DNA of 64,000 bases from Microstegium vimineum (GCA_022036555.1 CM039128.1:4960049-5024048); one strand, 5' to 3'. Positions 22,277-34,784 are shown, numbered from the stretch's first letter. Notes: generated from the letters alone by a model not told the origin. Numbers and translations are program-made.

Positions 22277-25200
22277 ATGGGGACGGCGGGGAAGGGCGCG
22301 TGGGTGGTGCCGGCGCCGGTGTACAAGGAGGTGGACGGGTGGGAGGGCGTCGGGGACGACGCCCCGGGCTTCAGGTGCGGCCACTCGCTCACCGCCGTCG
22401 CGCCCACCAAGGGCCACGGCCCCCGGCTCATCCTCTTCGGCGGCGCCACCGCCATCGAGGCCGGCGCGTCCTCGGGCCTCCCCGGCATCAGTTCGGTCCT
22501 CCTGTCCCTCCCTCGCTCGCGTCAGCTAAGCTTTACAGTCTCGCCCCTTCCGGGTTGGGTTTTGCTCCTTGCGTGATCTAATGGCGACGTCCTTTGGCTG
22601 TAACTGAAGGGCTCGCGGGAGTGACGAACTCGGTGCACTCGTACGATGTGGAGAAGCGTAGGTGGACAAGGTACGCTTCCCTGCCGTCTTTTAGATTCCC
22701 TTCGTCTTACTTCCCTAGAGTGCGGGCGTTTAGCTCAATTGAGTAGTCCTGCTCTTGCTTTGGAGCTTATTGGAGGTCAATTTCGTAGGTCCTGTCTCTG
22801 TGTGATAATACTCTGTTTAGTGTGTTGAGCTCTGTATGTATTTTTTTTTAACCTGGTCGAAATTGCATAGAATTGTATGCTTTCCATCCATAATTCAGTG
22901 CTTGCTATCGCGCTTGCTTGTTTGGAATGTATCTCCGTGGTAGTGCGGTGAGCTGGTTGACTGCCAACTTTGGGGACATACCATTGTTTGTTGCGAAATG
23001 GATTCATTAAATGCTTGGAGTTAAATTCTACGTTTCTGCAGGATGAATCCTGCTGGAGAGCCTCCATCTCCGAGGGCCGCGCATGCCGCAGCTGCAGTGG
23101 GCACCATGGTTGTTTTCCAGGTACTAGGGACTTGGGGTCTTCAAATTCCATTTTCGCGCCAATTTTTTCAGTTGTGATTTACACAATGTCGATGTAGGGT
23201 GGGATTGGACCAGCAGGGCACTCCACAGACGATCTCTATGTCCTTGACCTCACAAACGACAAGTTTAAATGGCACAGGTTAGTTTGACTCAAGACGCACC
23301 GTTTCTTTTTCCCACGTGCTTTCCTTTTTATCTTGTTTGTCGGATTGCGATCTGATGTTTCCTTTTTCTGGCACTTGATGCAGGGTCGTCGTTCAAGGGG
23401 CAGGGCCTGGTCCTCGCTATGGCCACTGCATGGATTTGGTAGCCCAGCGGTTTCTTGTCACCGTTTCGGGAAATGACGGTTAGCTCCTATATGCACAGCT
23501 CCTGTAAAATGTATTTCTGTAATAATTACTATGACGTCACGCTTATTTTTAGAAGGCCATTTTATTTGACCAGTAACACTCTTTTAACTTTCTCTTTCCA
23601 TAATGTGTGTCCTTGGATTCCACTAACAAGATAAGTAGATAACGGAACTACAACATTGTCTGTATTTTCATCAAAAATACTTTAAGAAATCCAGGGCTTG
23701 TTTGCTTGGTACCTGCCAGGCAGTTGGGAAGCCAGACAAAGATCTAGACCCCAGGCCAATGAAATCCAACGCCTGGGATCTCTTTCCTGGATCAGGCAGC
23801 TTTTGAGTCCTCTAAGCAAACAGCCCCCCAGTGCTTTAAACTGAGACATCTAATTTGCACCAATTAATGTTTTTTTTACAATATTTTTGGTCATTTCTGT
23901 TCTGTGCAGTATGTGAGTACACAAATAATTTTTCCAATGTAACAGCAGTTTTGAAGTTTGAACAGAATTGCTCTAAGAAGATAAAGTTGGCATTATATAT
24001 TTCGCAAATACTTGTAGAGGTTCTACAAAAAAACATCAACTAATGTTTATTTAGAAGATAAGACAGTTTCTTCAAAAATAGATATGTCCTGTTTCAGTAT
24101 TCTGGTTCTCAGTAGTAAACTATGGTGTACTTTGTTGGAATATAAGTGAATTGCCCACCTCTCCCCATCAGCTTAAGCTTTTGGGTTGTACTGGTCGGTG
24201 CATGCAACTCAATATGGTATCAGATCCAGAGGTCTCGAGTTCGAATCCTGGTTAGCGCAATTAAAACAAAATAATTGTTGCTCACTCCTATTCCACGTCT
24301 GAGGCCTGAGGGAGCCTCCACGTGAGGGGGAGTGTTGGAATATAAGTGAATTGTCCACCTCTCCCCATCAGCTTAAGCTTTTGGGTTGTACTGGTCGGTG
24401 CATGCAAGTCAATATACTTGTTAGTTTGTTACTCGTAACTCTTGACTAGAATTCAGCCAAGTGGTGTGATCTATTTTGTTTCTTTTAAGGGCTTGTAGTC
24501 AGCACTTCTTTACTTAATTTCCTGGGCTTATCCCCCATCTTTTGGTACAGGAAAGCGGGCATTGTCAGATGCTTGGGCTTTGGACACAGCTCAGAAACCA
24601 TATAGGTGGCAGAAACTTAACCCTGAAGGTGATAAACCTTCAGCAAGAATGTAAGTTGTCCAATGACCTTCATGACCTCTATTTCTCCCTTCTTCCAAGT
24701 GTATCCTAGAACACTATTAGTTGATAAACAGAATTGAGTTCCTACTAGAGGGTAGTTATTTCAGATTTTTGGCTTTAGTTTCTGCAAACTTCTCTACCTT
24801 CAAGTCCTACTACTTTGTTTGGATTTAGTTGAATCTTTGTTGGAGTTCTAGCTGTATAGATGAACCATCTCCAAGAAATAGGGAAGGACCATCAATTTAA
24901 TAGGTGGATTAGTTTAATATACTTTATTTCACTCTAAAAGAATTGCAAGGAAAGTCACATATGCTCTGAATGCATGCTGGGGAACATTTGCTCAATGCAA
25001 TATTATTGCTATATGCTGTAAATGCAACATAAAGCTGGCGATAAGGTCTATTAGGCATTGTGTCTGCATTGAATTTCAAATGTCTGTATAAGTATGCAAT
25101 GTTTTTCTTTTAGCTGTTTTTAATTTAAATCACTACAGGTATGCTACTGCCAGTGCACGCTCTGATGGCATGCTTTTACTTTGTGGTGGAAGGGATGCTT

Positions 25201-28200
25201 CTGGCGCGGTAGATTCCTCTGCTTTTGTCACTGCTTGATAGATTTAAAAAACTGAGCCTATTTTGTTTGTTATCCTGTTGGCTGTCAATATTTAGCTCTG
25301 CTCTGCTAACCTAGAATCTTACATGTTATATATGGTAATAAATTAATAATGAACATCACCAATCAAGGCCTATGTAACACTTTCTTATAATCCGAAGAGT
25401 CACCCCTTCATTAGTTTCACTGCATATTTTCAGCTTACCTTATATGCCAAATCTTCTGTTGTAATGATCTATCTTTGCAATCTGGAGGAAGCATAAGGAA
25501 TGCAGAATTTTCTCATTGACATTGCAAATAATTGAAATTAGAGAAATACCATTGCAAGGCAGTTATATTGCTAATTGAATTTGCAGTTCCTGTCTTTTTA
25601 TGGAAAATAACATGCGGTTAAAGCCATGCTTTGAGGCGTTGTGGTGAGGCGCGGCGCCTGACCCCCCTCACAACGCCTAGGCGTTTGTGGCGGATGCCTA
25701 GGCGACGCCATACACACAGCGTAAGGCGTTGAATACAGAGTACATACAGGCGCACACCATGAGCAAGAGCAGAGCAGAGTGCAGAATAAATATTCAGAGC
25801 AAGGGAGGAGGCAGGGACAGCGCGCAGCATGAGCATACAATATTCAGATCAAAAGCAGAGCAGCAGAGCACGAGGCATACTTTATTCAGAGCAAAAGCAG
25901 AGCACGTCTTTGGGAGACCAGAGACAGAGAGGAGGCAGAGGCTATACCAGGCGGGGACACAGACAAGGCGAGTGAGCAGCTATGGACGGGCGGCCGGCCG
26001 ATGGAGGCAGAGACTCGAGGCGGACGAGCAGCTGTGGACTCCACGGCACGGCAGGTGCGGAGGCCAAGTGGAGATGCAGGGCCAGCCGGCTGGTGGACGA
26101 ACAGAGGAGCAACCAAGCCGACGCCGACTGCCTTCCGCCTTCTCTCTTCTTCTCCCCTCGCCCTCACTCGCAGCCGCGGTAAATGCCTCGCGCGGTAAGT
26201 TTCCCGCGCGAAGGGCCTATCTACTTCCCGTGCACGGTCGATTTCCCATGGGGCTAGTCTTTTGGCGCCCTTCCCCAGCGAACTGGCATCCGGCGTCCGC
26301 GGCAGGGCTGTAGGCGTCCGCCCGACGCCAATCTACTCCTAGGCGACGCCTAACTTGATTAGGCGGACGCCATACCAGTGCAGGTTGTGGCGCCCCCGAC
26401 GCCCAGACCCTCTTCCACGCCTTGTCGACTAGGCGACGCCTCAAAAACTATGCATGCTTTTGCCCTTCTCGTGGAATTGGGCCTGCAATGAGTTTCATAG
26501 TACATGGTAGTGTAGCTTATACCTGCAGTGGATTCCATGCTAGGATCTGGAGGGATTTATCTTGTTAATCAATTTAGCTACTTCCTTCAAAATTTTGTTC
26601 AGTTTTTCATATTTCCCATTCTATCTGTTGAAAAATTTATTTGATGATAATTGCAATGCATTTGCAGCCACTTTCTGATGCCTATGGACTATTAATGCAT
26701 ACCAATGGCCAGTGGGAATGGACTCTAGCCCCAGGGGTATCTCCATCTCCAAGATATCAGCATGCAGCCGTAAGTCACCTATACCATATGTAAGCTGAAT
26801 TACTTGTTAATATGGTGCAATCACAACCAGATGATTTGCATAACTGCTGCAGATTGAACCTTTTGACCTTAACAGTGTATTTATTTATTCTTGGAAGTGA
26901 TTCCTTCCTTATTGCTCTAGTTTGTTTGCTTGCCTCTCCTGATGGTCTTGAACTCTAGGTTTTTGTTGGTGCTCGGTTGCATGTTACTGGAGGTGTCCTT
27001 AGAGGAGGTAGAGCTATTGAAGGAGAGGGTGCAATAGCAGGTAAGCTTATCTTTTTGCTCCTACCTTCAGAAACATCTATTTGTCTCTTAAGCCTGATAA
27101 AGCCACACATTGTGAAGTCCTGGACACTGCTGCTGGAGTTTGGTTGGATAGAAATGGCATTGTGACCTCTCGTACTTTGAAGTCATCCAATGAGCATGAT
27201 GCTGCTTCAGATCTACTTCGGCGCTGTCGTCATGCTGCTGCCTCAGTTGGTTCTCAGATTTACATTTATGGCGGACTCAGGGGAGGTAAATGATGATGGA
27301 TATCCTTTTGGTGCTTCTCTGCTCTGTTTTGTTTTGTTTTGTTTTTGTTCATCTGAAAACCAAAACCTTTCTAATTGGCTTTATGGCAATTTTTTAGGTT
27401 GTAGACTTGTATTTTCCTTTTGTTATTAATAGATAGCACTACAACACCAATGGTTTGTTATTCACTTATTCTGATGTAGTGGCTTGTCACTTCAATGTGT
27501 TTGATGTAGGCAGCACATACATATTCGGATAACTAGACTCATAACGTGGTAGATTCTCACAGCATGCAGCATTATTGTAGCAAATTACTGAGTTTCTGAT
27601 GTTAGGTAATGGTAGGATCACCAATGTTTAGCAAGCCACTTTGAGCAAATGTTTGAACAGATGGGCAACTGACCTGCTCATTATTTCAGTTAGTTTATGT
27701 TGTTTGACTCATTACTGAAATCTAGGCCACCCCTAGTGCAATTTTTGGTGTGATGATTAAGTTGCCATCAATTTGTGCTACAGAAATCTAGCATTTTGTG
27801 CCACAGAAATCTAACATTGTGTGCCACAGAATTCTGACAGTCTTTTCCAACAGATATCCTCCTCGATGATTTCCTGGTTGCTGAGAATGCACCTTTCCAA
27901 TCAGAAATCAATTCATCAATGTACGATGTTAGGGGGGAATCTCAAAATAGAAACAACAGTTTTCATTCAGATTCACCTGTCCATCAATCTACAAATAACA
28001 GGCAAGAGGCAGTTTCTGGTTTCAGGTTCCTAACTTGTCATCTTTGGTGCTAATAGAGTTTTTTTACTTTTGACTTATGAAATCTAAATGAGTTCACATC
28101 AATTCCAGTGCGGACAAGAAGTCAATTGACATGTTGATAGAGGCCTCAACTGCGGAAGCTGAAGCTGTCAGCGCTGTATGGCGAGCTGCTAAGGAAGCAT

Positions 28201-31200
28201 CTGCAGCATCTTCAGAAGACAGTCTTTCGGAGGGAATAGGATCGGAGTCCCCACTGAGTGAGACTTCACCAATGCCTGAAGATTTCGATGATGGGGGATC
28301 CCTAGAACCAGATGTGAAACTACATTCTAGAGCAGTATGTATCCTCTTGGAAATTCATTCCATTTCCTTTTTAAAATTGGATACTGGCAAAATCATCATT
28401 ACAAAATAATTGGATTCGAGAAGAGTCCTTTCCTTAGCATTTGAAGGCAACTATCCAATGGTTGTGAAGCATAGAGCTGGACTGGTTGGCTAACTGTTTC
28501 AGTATGAATTTTCTTCAATTAGAATAACCAATTACCTAAGTAGGAACCTATTAAATCTAATATAGTAATGTGGTCTGCAATTAACTAGGCTTTAGCAATA
28601 TCCTGAATGAGATTTTATGGCTGACTGTGTTATCCAAAGGTTTCTGGTATTATTTTCTTGGAAAGGAAGCTGTTTTCTTCATCCAAGCTCTATGCTTTCT
28701 CAATTTTTGGTCAATGCAAATTATTGATCCTCCTGATCTTCAATTTTGAAGGTTGTGGTTGCTAAAGAAGCAGTAGGAGATTTAGGATGCTTGGTCAGAC
28801 AGCTCTCATTGGATCAATTTGAGAATGAAAGTAGACGGATGCATCCTTCAAACAATGACCAATCTTATCCAGGCAGGAGAACATTAAATAGACAACGATC
28901 ACCACAAGGTTTGCATAAGAAGGTATGTCCAAAATTTACTCTCTTAATTTTGTGGTAGGAATTCTCTGTTCTTACTCTTTTGTTGCAGGTTATTTCGTTC
29001 TTACTTAAGCCAAGGAATTGGAGAGCTCCTGCTGATAGAACTTTTTTTCTGGATTCTTACGAAGTTGGCGAGCTATGCTATGCTGCCGAGCAGATTTTTA
29101 TGCAAGAACCAACTGTTTTACAATTAAAAGCACCAATTAAAGTATTTGGTGATCTTCATGGGCAGTTTGGGGACTTAATGCGCCTTTTTGATGAGTATGG
29201 TTTTCCATCAACCGCTGGTGACATAACGTAAGTAGCCTCTAAACTTCGTATCTATTTTGAATGTGCATTTGAAACTACTGACCCGAAAGTTTTGGAATAA
29301 GTGTTTTTTTTCTGTACACTATCTTTGTTTTTGTATTGTTTTGTGGTCATGTTCTGCCATGCACTCTAAACTTACCCTTTCTGTTATGTAACACACTTGC
29401 TTTTTTAGGTATATTGATTATCTCTTCTTGGGAGACTATGTTGACCGAGGTCAGCACAGCTTGGAGACAATAACTTTGCTTCTTGCTCTTAAAGTGAGTG
29501 CCAATACCCAAATTTCCTTTGTTGTTGCGGCAACCATTTATATACAATTTAGTTCTGATCTTCGAGAAACATTACAGATTGAGTACCCTGAAAATGTACA
29601 CTTGATCAGAGGAAATCATGAAGCTGCTGACATCAATGCTCTTTTTGGCTTCCGCCTTGAATGCATTGAGAGAATGGTAGGAATGCAGTTCTGCATATAT
29701 TTGTTTGAATTGAAATATTGCATACATTAGTTGAATGAACCCTTCAATGCAGGGTGAAAGTGATGGAATATGGGCTTGGACAAGATTCAATCAACTCTTT
29801 AATTATCTCCCACTTGCTGCCATGATAGAAAAGAAAATAATCTGCATGCATGGTGGCATAGGAAGGTCAATAAACACCGTGGAGCAAATTGAGAAACTTG
29901 AAAGGCCTATCACAATGGATGTTGGTTCCATCATCCTCATGGACCTCCTATGGTACTTGGTTGCCGATTTCATCATCACATTCATCTATAACATGATTGC
30001 TAACATTTTTTATTTTCATAAATACAGGTCCGATCCTACAGAAAATGATAGCGTGGAGGGGTTGAGACCTAATGCACGAGGGCCCGGCTTAGTGACATTC
30101 GGGGTACGTATGACCGTATGATGGTTCTGTTGCTATAGAATTCTTGACAGTTGTGTTTTCTTTTACTTTATCAGAGTCAGTCACTGCAGAGTGCAGACTG
30201 AATATTGTGTTGGTTCTTTTTTAGAGAATCAATCTTGTCTTAATCTTGTTGTTGACCCTGCTGATTAAACTTGTTTCTTGTTATATTTTCAGCCTGATCG
30301 AGTAACAGAATTCTGTAAACGAAACAAATTGCAATTGATCATAAGAGCCCATGAGTGTGTTATGGATGGGTTTGAGCGTTTCGCTCATGGACAATTGATC
30401 ACTTTATTTTCAGCAACAAATTACTGTGGTATGTATCTCGCACCTTCTAGCCATTTTTAAATTATGTTTCTTTTTTGTAGTTTTCTCTTAGACCTTTCCT
30501 GCACCAGGTACTGCGAACAACGCAGGGGCCATACTTGTTGTTGGCAGGGGCTTAGTTATCGTGCCAAAGTTAATTCATCCACTTCCACCGCCTGTTAATT
30601 CACCTGAGTCCTCCCCTGAACGTGGGGATGCCACATGGATGCAGGTCAGAATTAATCCTTTTCTCCTTTTACTTATTTCTTCGTAAGTGTCATGTACGGA
30701 CGCACGTACATGAGGCGGCGCCGCGCCAGAGACGCCCGGAGGGCAGCAGCGCGGGCGGAACGCGTACTGGGCGTCGCCAGGGACCAGGCCACGTCAACTA
30801 GTGGCTAGGAGATCTTTACCTTCTGTTTTAGATCTTTATTCTTAGGAGTTTGTTTCCTCTTTCATTTGGGCCAAGGGCTATATATGCTGTACGTTGAGAA
30901 CCAAAGGGATTAAGCGAGATCAATCTACTAAACTCTCTCTCTCTCCCTCAAGTATTCTCAAGCCCAGAATCTGAGAGGGGCATAACCTCCGTTCTGGAAG
31001 ACACGGCACGAGACTACGAGTTACGTAGTCGAGGGCCGGCTACCCTAGATCACCAGGCCCTTGACAGTAAGGGTGTGAAGGAAAAATAAGGATTGCTCAA
31101 GAATTGTAAGTTATTGGAAATTACTGAATGCATATTAATTAAAAATATATATTTTTGTGCCTTTTTTATCACTGAATGCGTTGTCATGAGTTATTCTTCT

Positions 31201-31349
31201 GTCTTCTATTGTGGGTTTAAAAATAGGCTAACTTACAATGGTCTTGGAATTCTAATTATCTGTAGGAGCTTAACATTCAGCGGCCACCTACTCCAACCAG
31301 AGGGCGGCCGCAAGCTGCCGGTGATAGGAATTCTCTTGCTTACATATGA
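22277..31349 (+). CDS. BSL1: BSL1-type Ser/Thr protein phosphatase (Kelch + PP1-like), 21 exons, 891 aa
   Basis: Exons: 22277-22490, 22610-22670, 23042-23120, 23198-23277, 23384-23478, 24551-24650, 25139-25208, 26668-26769, 26959-27040, 27118-27285, 27854-28025, 28109-28334, 28752-28922, 28989-29227, 29409-29493, 29578-29676, 29753-29952, 30028-30103, 30293-30428, 30508-30644, 31266-31349. All junctions are GT-AG and in phase. The N-terminal half is a Kelch propeller with GG-W blades (LILFGGATAIE, VVFQGGIGPAGH, LLCGGRDASGA, HVTGGVLRGGR, IYIYGGLRG). The C-terminal half is a PP1-like phosphatase with metal motifs GDLHGQ, GDYVDRG, GNHE and HGGIG and the RAHE motif. The family (Arabidopsis BSU1/BSL1-3, rice PPKL) dephosphorylates GSK3-like kinases in brassinosteroid signalling. 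The length fits BSL1 (about 880) rather than BSL2/3 (about 1,000). The AVLDT motif, altered in the rice large-grain qGL3 allele of a paralogue, is intact. The gene appears functional. Confidence 0.96.
23694..23827. mobile_element. Small MITE in BSL1 intron 5
   Basis: GGGCTTGTTTGCTT at the left and AAGCAAACAGCCCC at the right are inverted repeats, with CCA on both sides (23691-23693 and 23828-23830). The superfamily is uncertain. Confidence 0.55.
24133..24414 (+). mobile_element. TRIM retrotransposon (SMART-like), 282 bp, in BSL1 intron 5
   Basis: Two 82-bp direct repeats (24133-24214 and 24333-24414) begin TGTTGGAATATAAG and end CTCAATA or GTCAATA. TGGTATCAGATCC, a Met-tRNA-type primer site, starts directly after the first at 24215. 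A purine tract GTGAGGGGGAG precedes the second. The 5-bp duplication TACTT is at 24128-24132 and 24415-24419. The size, short LTRs and intronic site match the SMART family known to sit near grass genes. It has no coding capacity. Confidence 0.9.
25619..26456. mobile_element. GC-rich insert in BSL1 intron 7 with inverted ends
   Basis: The intron carries about 840 bp rich in AGGCG/CGCCT. The ends TTTGAGGCGTTG and CGACGCCTCAAA are inverted, with ATGC-type sequence outside both. The interior repeats CTAGGCGACGCC and contains a long but unrecognised frame. It is probably a non-autonomous DNA element; target duplication and family are not resolved. Confidence 0.5.
30688..31066. mobile_element. Solo LTR, 379 bp, in the last BSL1 intron
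   Basis: The sequence starts TGTCATGTAC, ends CCCTTGACA and is bracketed by GTAAG at 30683-30687 and 31067-31071. A TATA-like CTATATATGCTG lies in the middle, and no internal region remains. It arose by LTR-LTR recombination. It lies wholly in the intron between the last two coding exons. Confidence 0.88.
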
Positions 31350-31930
31350 TACTTGACATGACAGAGCCACCTCAGACTTCTGGATATGTTTGTTTGTAAT
31401 CAGAAATTTCTTTACCAGTTTCAAGGTACATATGGTATAGCCAAGAAGAACAATCAACAGACAGGGCATCATGGATACACTTGTGATCAGTTCCCTGGTA
31501 ATCCATTGTGATGCATCGGTTTTAACTGTAGTTGTGTAAGCTCCTCACCGGGAGGCTACATAGCAGCAAGATCTCAAGCAGCATTATATGCTTCCCAGCC
31601 TGATTTGGCACTCTACTCCATTGTTTGGAGGGAAAGATTGCGATACCGCTGGACAATAATCAAGTCTGATGTAGTTGTAATAGCTAATCTGTAATTTTAG
31701 TGTACATGAATAGATTGTTCTTTCTTCAGAGTATGAAGGTTTGCAAATGTTTGCATACCGTGCTGCAGCGTGGGACGCTGTTTAAACAGGACAGCCATAC
31801 AAGTTACCAGATCTGAGTTAGATTGGGCAGAGATCTGAGCCATTTCATTTGCTCTTTGCGGAGCGTGAATGTAAGGGGTTGTGTTGTGAAATATTGAATT
31901 CGTTATAGGTGTTTGTGCAATAAATTAAGT
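31350..31930 (+). other. BSL1 3' untranslated region (approximate end)
   Basis: Sequence after the TGA at 31347-31349 is non-coding. AATAAA occurs at 31918-31923 (GTGCAATAAATTAAG) and could serve as the poly(A) signal. The end is an estimate. Confidence 0.5.
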
Positions 31931-32145
31931 TTTGCTTAATTCAGTGAATGCTTTGATTTTTAGTGACCCAAGTTATAAATGAATATATTTGGGAGATCAG
32001 TTGTCTAAAAGCTACTCCCTCTAGTCACAAATAAGTTTTTTGTTTTAGGTTATCTTAAGTAAACCATTTGAAACTTTGGTTATAAATTATCTTTTATACG
32101 TTTAGTTTAGAAATTTCAAAGTGATACAAGTAAATTTTGTCTCGA

Positions 32146-32175
32146 CTAGCACATGTCCGTGCGTTGCAACGGGAG
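32146..32175 (-). mobile_element. Helitron-type 3' terminus
   Basis: On the minus strand a hairpin CCCGTTGCAACGCACGGA lies about 10 bases before CTAG, which is followed by T. Helitron 3' ends have this form: a short hairpin, then CTRR, inserted before T. The element would extend toward higher coordinates. Its 5' TC end was not found. Confidence 0.6.
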
Positions 32176-32419
32176 CCTAATTTTTTTTACCTGAATATAA
32201 GAATGAGATCCAAAGACTCATTTTTTAATCCAAAATCTAGATTCACTATCACTATGAGAATGAGATCTGAACACATGGCCTTCCATATCACCCAAATATG
32301 CAATTCATATTAACAAACCAAATCTCGTTTCTGATTGAGAGCAGGCCCAGAGCTGAGCTATATTGCGATTTGTCGTAACCTCAACTCTCTTAGCACCAAA
32401 TAATAACAATAACACTAGG

Positions 32420-33239
32420 GGTTTGTTTGGATGTAGATATTGGAGACCCTGAAATTGAATTGGTACCAATACTAAATTGGACTTACATTGGAAATGGATG
32501 CCAATACCAAAGTGACTGTTTGGATGTAGATAAAATTGCTAGTTGGAAACAAATGTGTTCCTCTTCCTCTCCGGCGAGCAGGTGGAGGCGAGAGCAGAGG
32601 CGCTCCTCTTCCTCTCCGGCAAGAAGGTGAAGGTGAGGGTAGAGGTACTCCTCTTCCTCTCCAGCGAGCAGGTGGAGGCGGGGGGCAGAGGCGGCCTCTT
32701 CCACTTCGGCGAGCAGGTGGAGGCGAAGGCCATGGGGGAGCTCGACCTCGGACCGGCCATGGGGGAAAGAGGACGCGCTCGCTACCGGAGTCGGCCGCCC
32801 TGAGTGCAGGAGATGGAGGCAGACGCTCCTCTTCCTGTTCGGGCCTTGGGAGTGCAGGAGGCGGAGGCGGCCCTGCCCCCGGCCAGGGAGGAGCGAGGTC
32901 GCGAGGTCGCCGGATGGGGAAGGGCCGCCAGATGCGAGGTCGCCGGAGGGGGGAGACGGGGGCTTGGATAGGGAAGAAGGAGGCGCCGGATGCGAGCTCG
33001 ACCTTGGGCACGGATGCGTGCGCTCGTGTCTCCAATTCCCCCCAATACGGAGGGTGCGGGCTCTGTATTGCGGGCGACTTGCGAGGGGCTGCGGGCGACT
33101 TGCGAGGGGCAGCAAATACCTGTTCGGTATTGAAGGTGATTTCCAATTTCTAATTCTAAGCCATCCAAACAGCGACATTTGGTGCTATCCAATGCCAATG
33201 CCAATTCTTGAGCCTCAATATCTACATCCAAACGCAACC
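32420..33239. mobile_element. Non-autonomous TIR element, 820 bp, with GC-rich repeats
   Basis: GGTTTGTTTGGATGTAGAT at the left and ATCTACATCCAAACGCAACC at the right form near-perfect 24-bp inverted repeats. A second copy of GTTTGGATGTAGATA lies just inside at 32518. The interior holds about four 36-bp GC-rich units (near 32570-32730, GCGAGCAGGTGGAGGCG) and open frames on both strands that look like repeat translation, not genes. Target duplication is not clear; the TGTTTGG core suggests a Tourist or hAT relation. Confidence 0.7.
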
Positions 33240-33831
33240 TTGAATATAGTACCTAGAATGTTTATTTCTTGCAAGTAATTTAACTTTCCAGGGGCATCAG
33301 CGAGGTGGAGAACCTTCCACCTGATTCCATTTGCGGCCCAAACCTGCCTGGTAGTTCAAGAGTTTTACATCATTTTCAAAGGCAACACATCACAAACGAG
33401 AGCATCATGTATTCATAGGCACACTTCATCCCTGCAAGCTACTACATACTCCTTCTGTCCCAAAATATCTATCTTTCTCGCTTCCCGAGAAAAAAACTTT
33501 CTGAACCACAATATAGCGTCATGGCCGGAGACCGCTACCGCTGTATGCCCGTCATGGCCGGAGCTCGCCATCTCTCGGGCTTGTTCGTTGTTCGGTTATC
33601 ACGGATCTACCCCTTGGAATAATCCTGGATTGCTTGTCTATCTAATTTATAGAACGAACAGAGCAAGATTTTGATCTTCTAGACTTCTGCTATCCCCGAC
33701 TTCCCGTTTTGTGCGTCCGGGTGAAGGATTGCTATGGATGATTCCTCTTTCATCTCTTTAGGAGTAGAGAAATAGGCTACGTAACATAATGGAGATTTGG
33801 TATGGAGAACGTCACTTGTATGTGTCTATAA
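33240..33831. other. Intergenic repeat remnants
   Basis: ACTCCTTCTGTCCCAAAATAT near 33449 is a partial Stowaway-like end. No gene is seen. Confidence 0.45.
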
Positions 33832-34153
33832 GGTCTCGTTTGACACAACTCACCTTCGATAATTTAAGCTGTATTTTTCCAAAGTAGTTTTATGAGCAGT
33901 TTTCTTGTTGAAGCTGAGATATTTTAGAATAAATACTTGACAAAACAGTTTCACATGATGGAACAATGAATAAAAATATTATAACATGAGAGATAAAGTT
34001 AGAATAAATTATTTTTTCAACTTCATCTTAACTCATCCCTCTATAAGAGAAGAAAAATAACTTCACTCATGAATCATTTTAGAAATGAGTGTTTGACAAA
34101 ATAAAAATAAAAATATATAGCTCACAACAGCTCGAGCTATGTCAAACAAGCCC
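33832..34153. mobile_element. Tourist-like MITE, 322 bp
   Basis: GGTCTCGTTTGACACAACTC and GAGCTATGTCAAACAAGCCC are inverted ends, flanked by TAA at 33829-33831 and 34154-34156. The interior is AT-rich and non-coding. Confidence 0.85.
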
Positions 34154-34454
34154 TAAATTTAAGTGTGATTAAACACAACTTTATATAGAAATTAAAACTG
34201 TAATCCGTCACTTATATCATATCTACCTTTCGTGCTTATAAGGAAGCAGCAAAGAAACATGTTTATACATAGAAAAAAAACTACATTAGCCAAATCATAC
34301 GCAGGAGCACTTAAATTAAGAAACAAAAAACAAAGCATGTCCAAAGCGTTTTTTTGGAACAAACAATTCATATTGCGGGTTTTTCTATTGATATAGCAGA
34401 AGAAAGTACAAGATTATGTCCCTAGGTGGTCATAACTAGCAGTCTAGCAACAAA

Positions 34455-34720
34455 AAAAAAATGAAAAATATGCACATTTATTTAAAATAAAAAAGAAGAT
34501 GACTCAAAAAATACATTTAAAATCAAAAAAGTTTTAAAAAGAGATGAAAACATGTGTACTAAAAAATGAAAAAAAAAATGATTAAAAAAAAAATCAAAAT
34601 GTGCACATTTATTTAAAATAAAAAAGAAGATGACTCAAAAAATAAAATATGTACATTTAAAATCAAAAAAGTTTTAAAAGGAGACGAAAACATGTGTACT
34701 AAAAAAAATGAAAAAATAAA
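34455..34720. repeat. A-rich tandem duplication (about 130 bp, two copies)
   Basis: GCACATTTATTTAAAATAAA, then GAAGATGACTCAAAAAATA, AATCAAAAAAGTTTTAAAA and GAAAACATGTGTACTAAAAA occur in the same order twice. The sequence is strongly A-rich on the + strand. Confidence 0.75.
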
Positions 34721-34727
34721 AATAAGT

Positions 34728-34751
34728 CGCTAGAAGGAGGGCTTGAACCTC

Positions 34752-34784
<33 letters not shown>

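Noticed and set aside
25598..26444. Several frames up to 194 codons in BSL1 intron 7
   Set aside because: GC-rich insert DNA without a domain, inside an intron of a clearly spliced gene.
32472..33178. Long proline/arginine-rich frames on both strands
   Set aside because: They arise from GC-rich repeats inside a transposon with inverted ends, and several frames are open at once.
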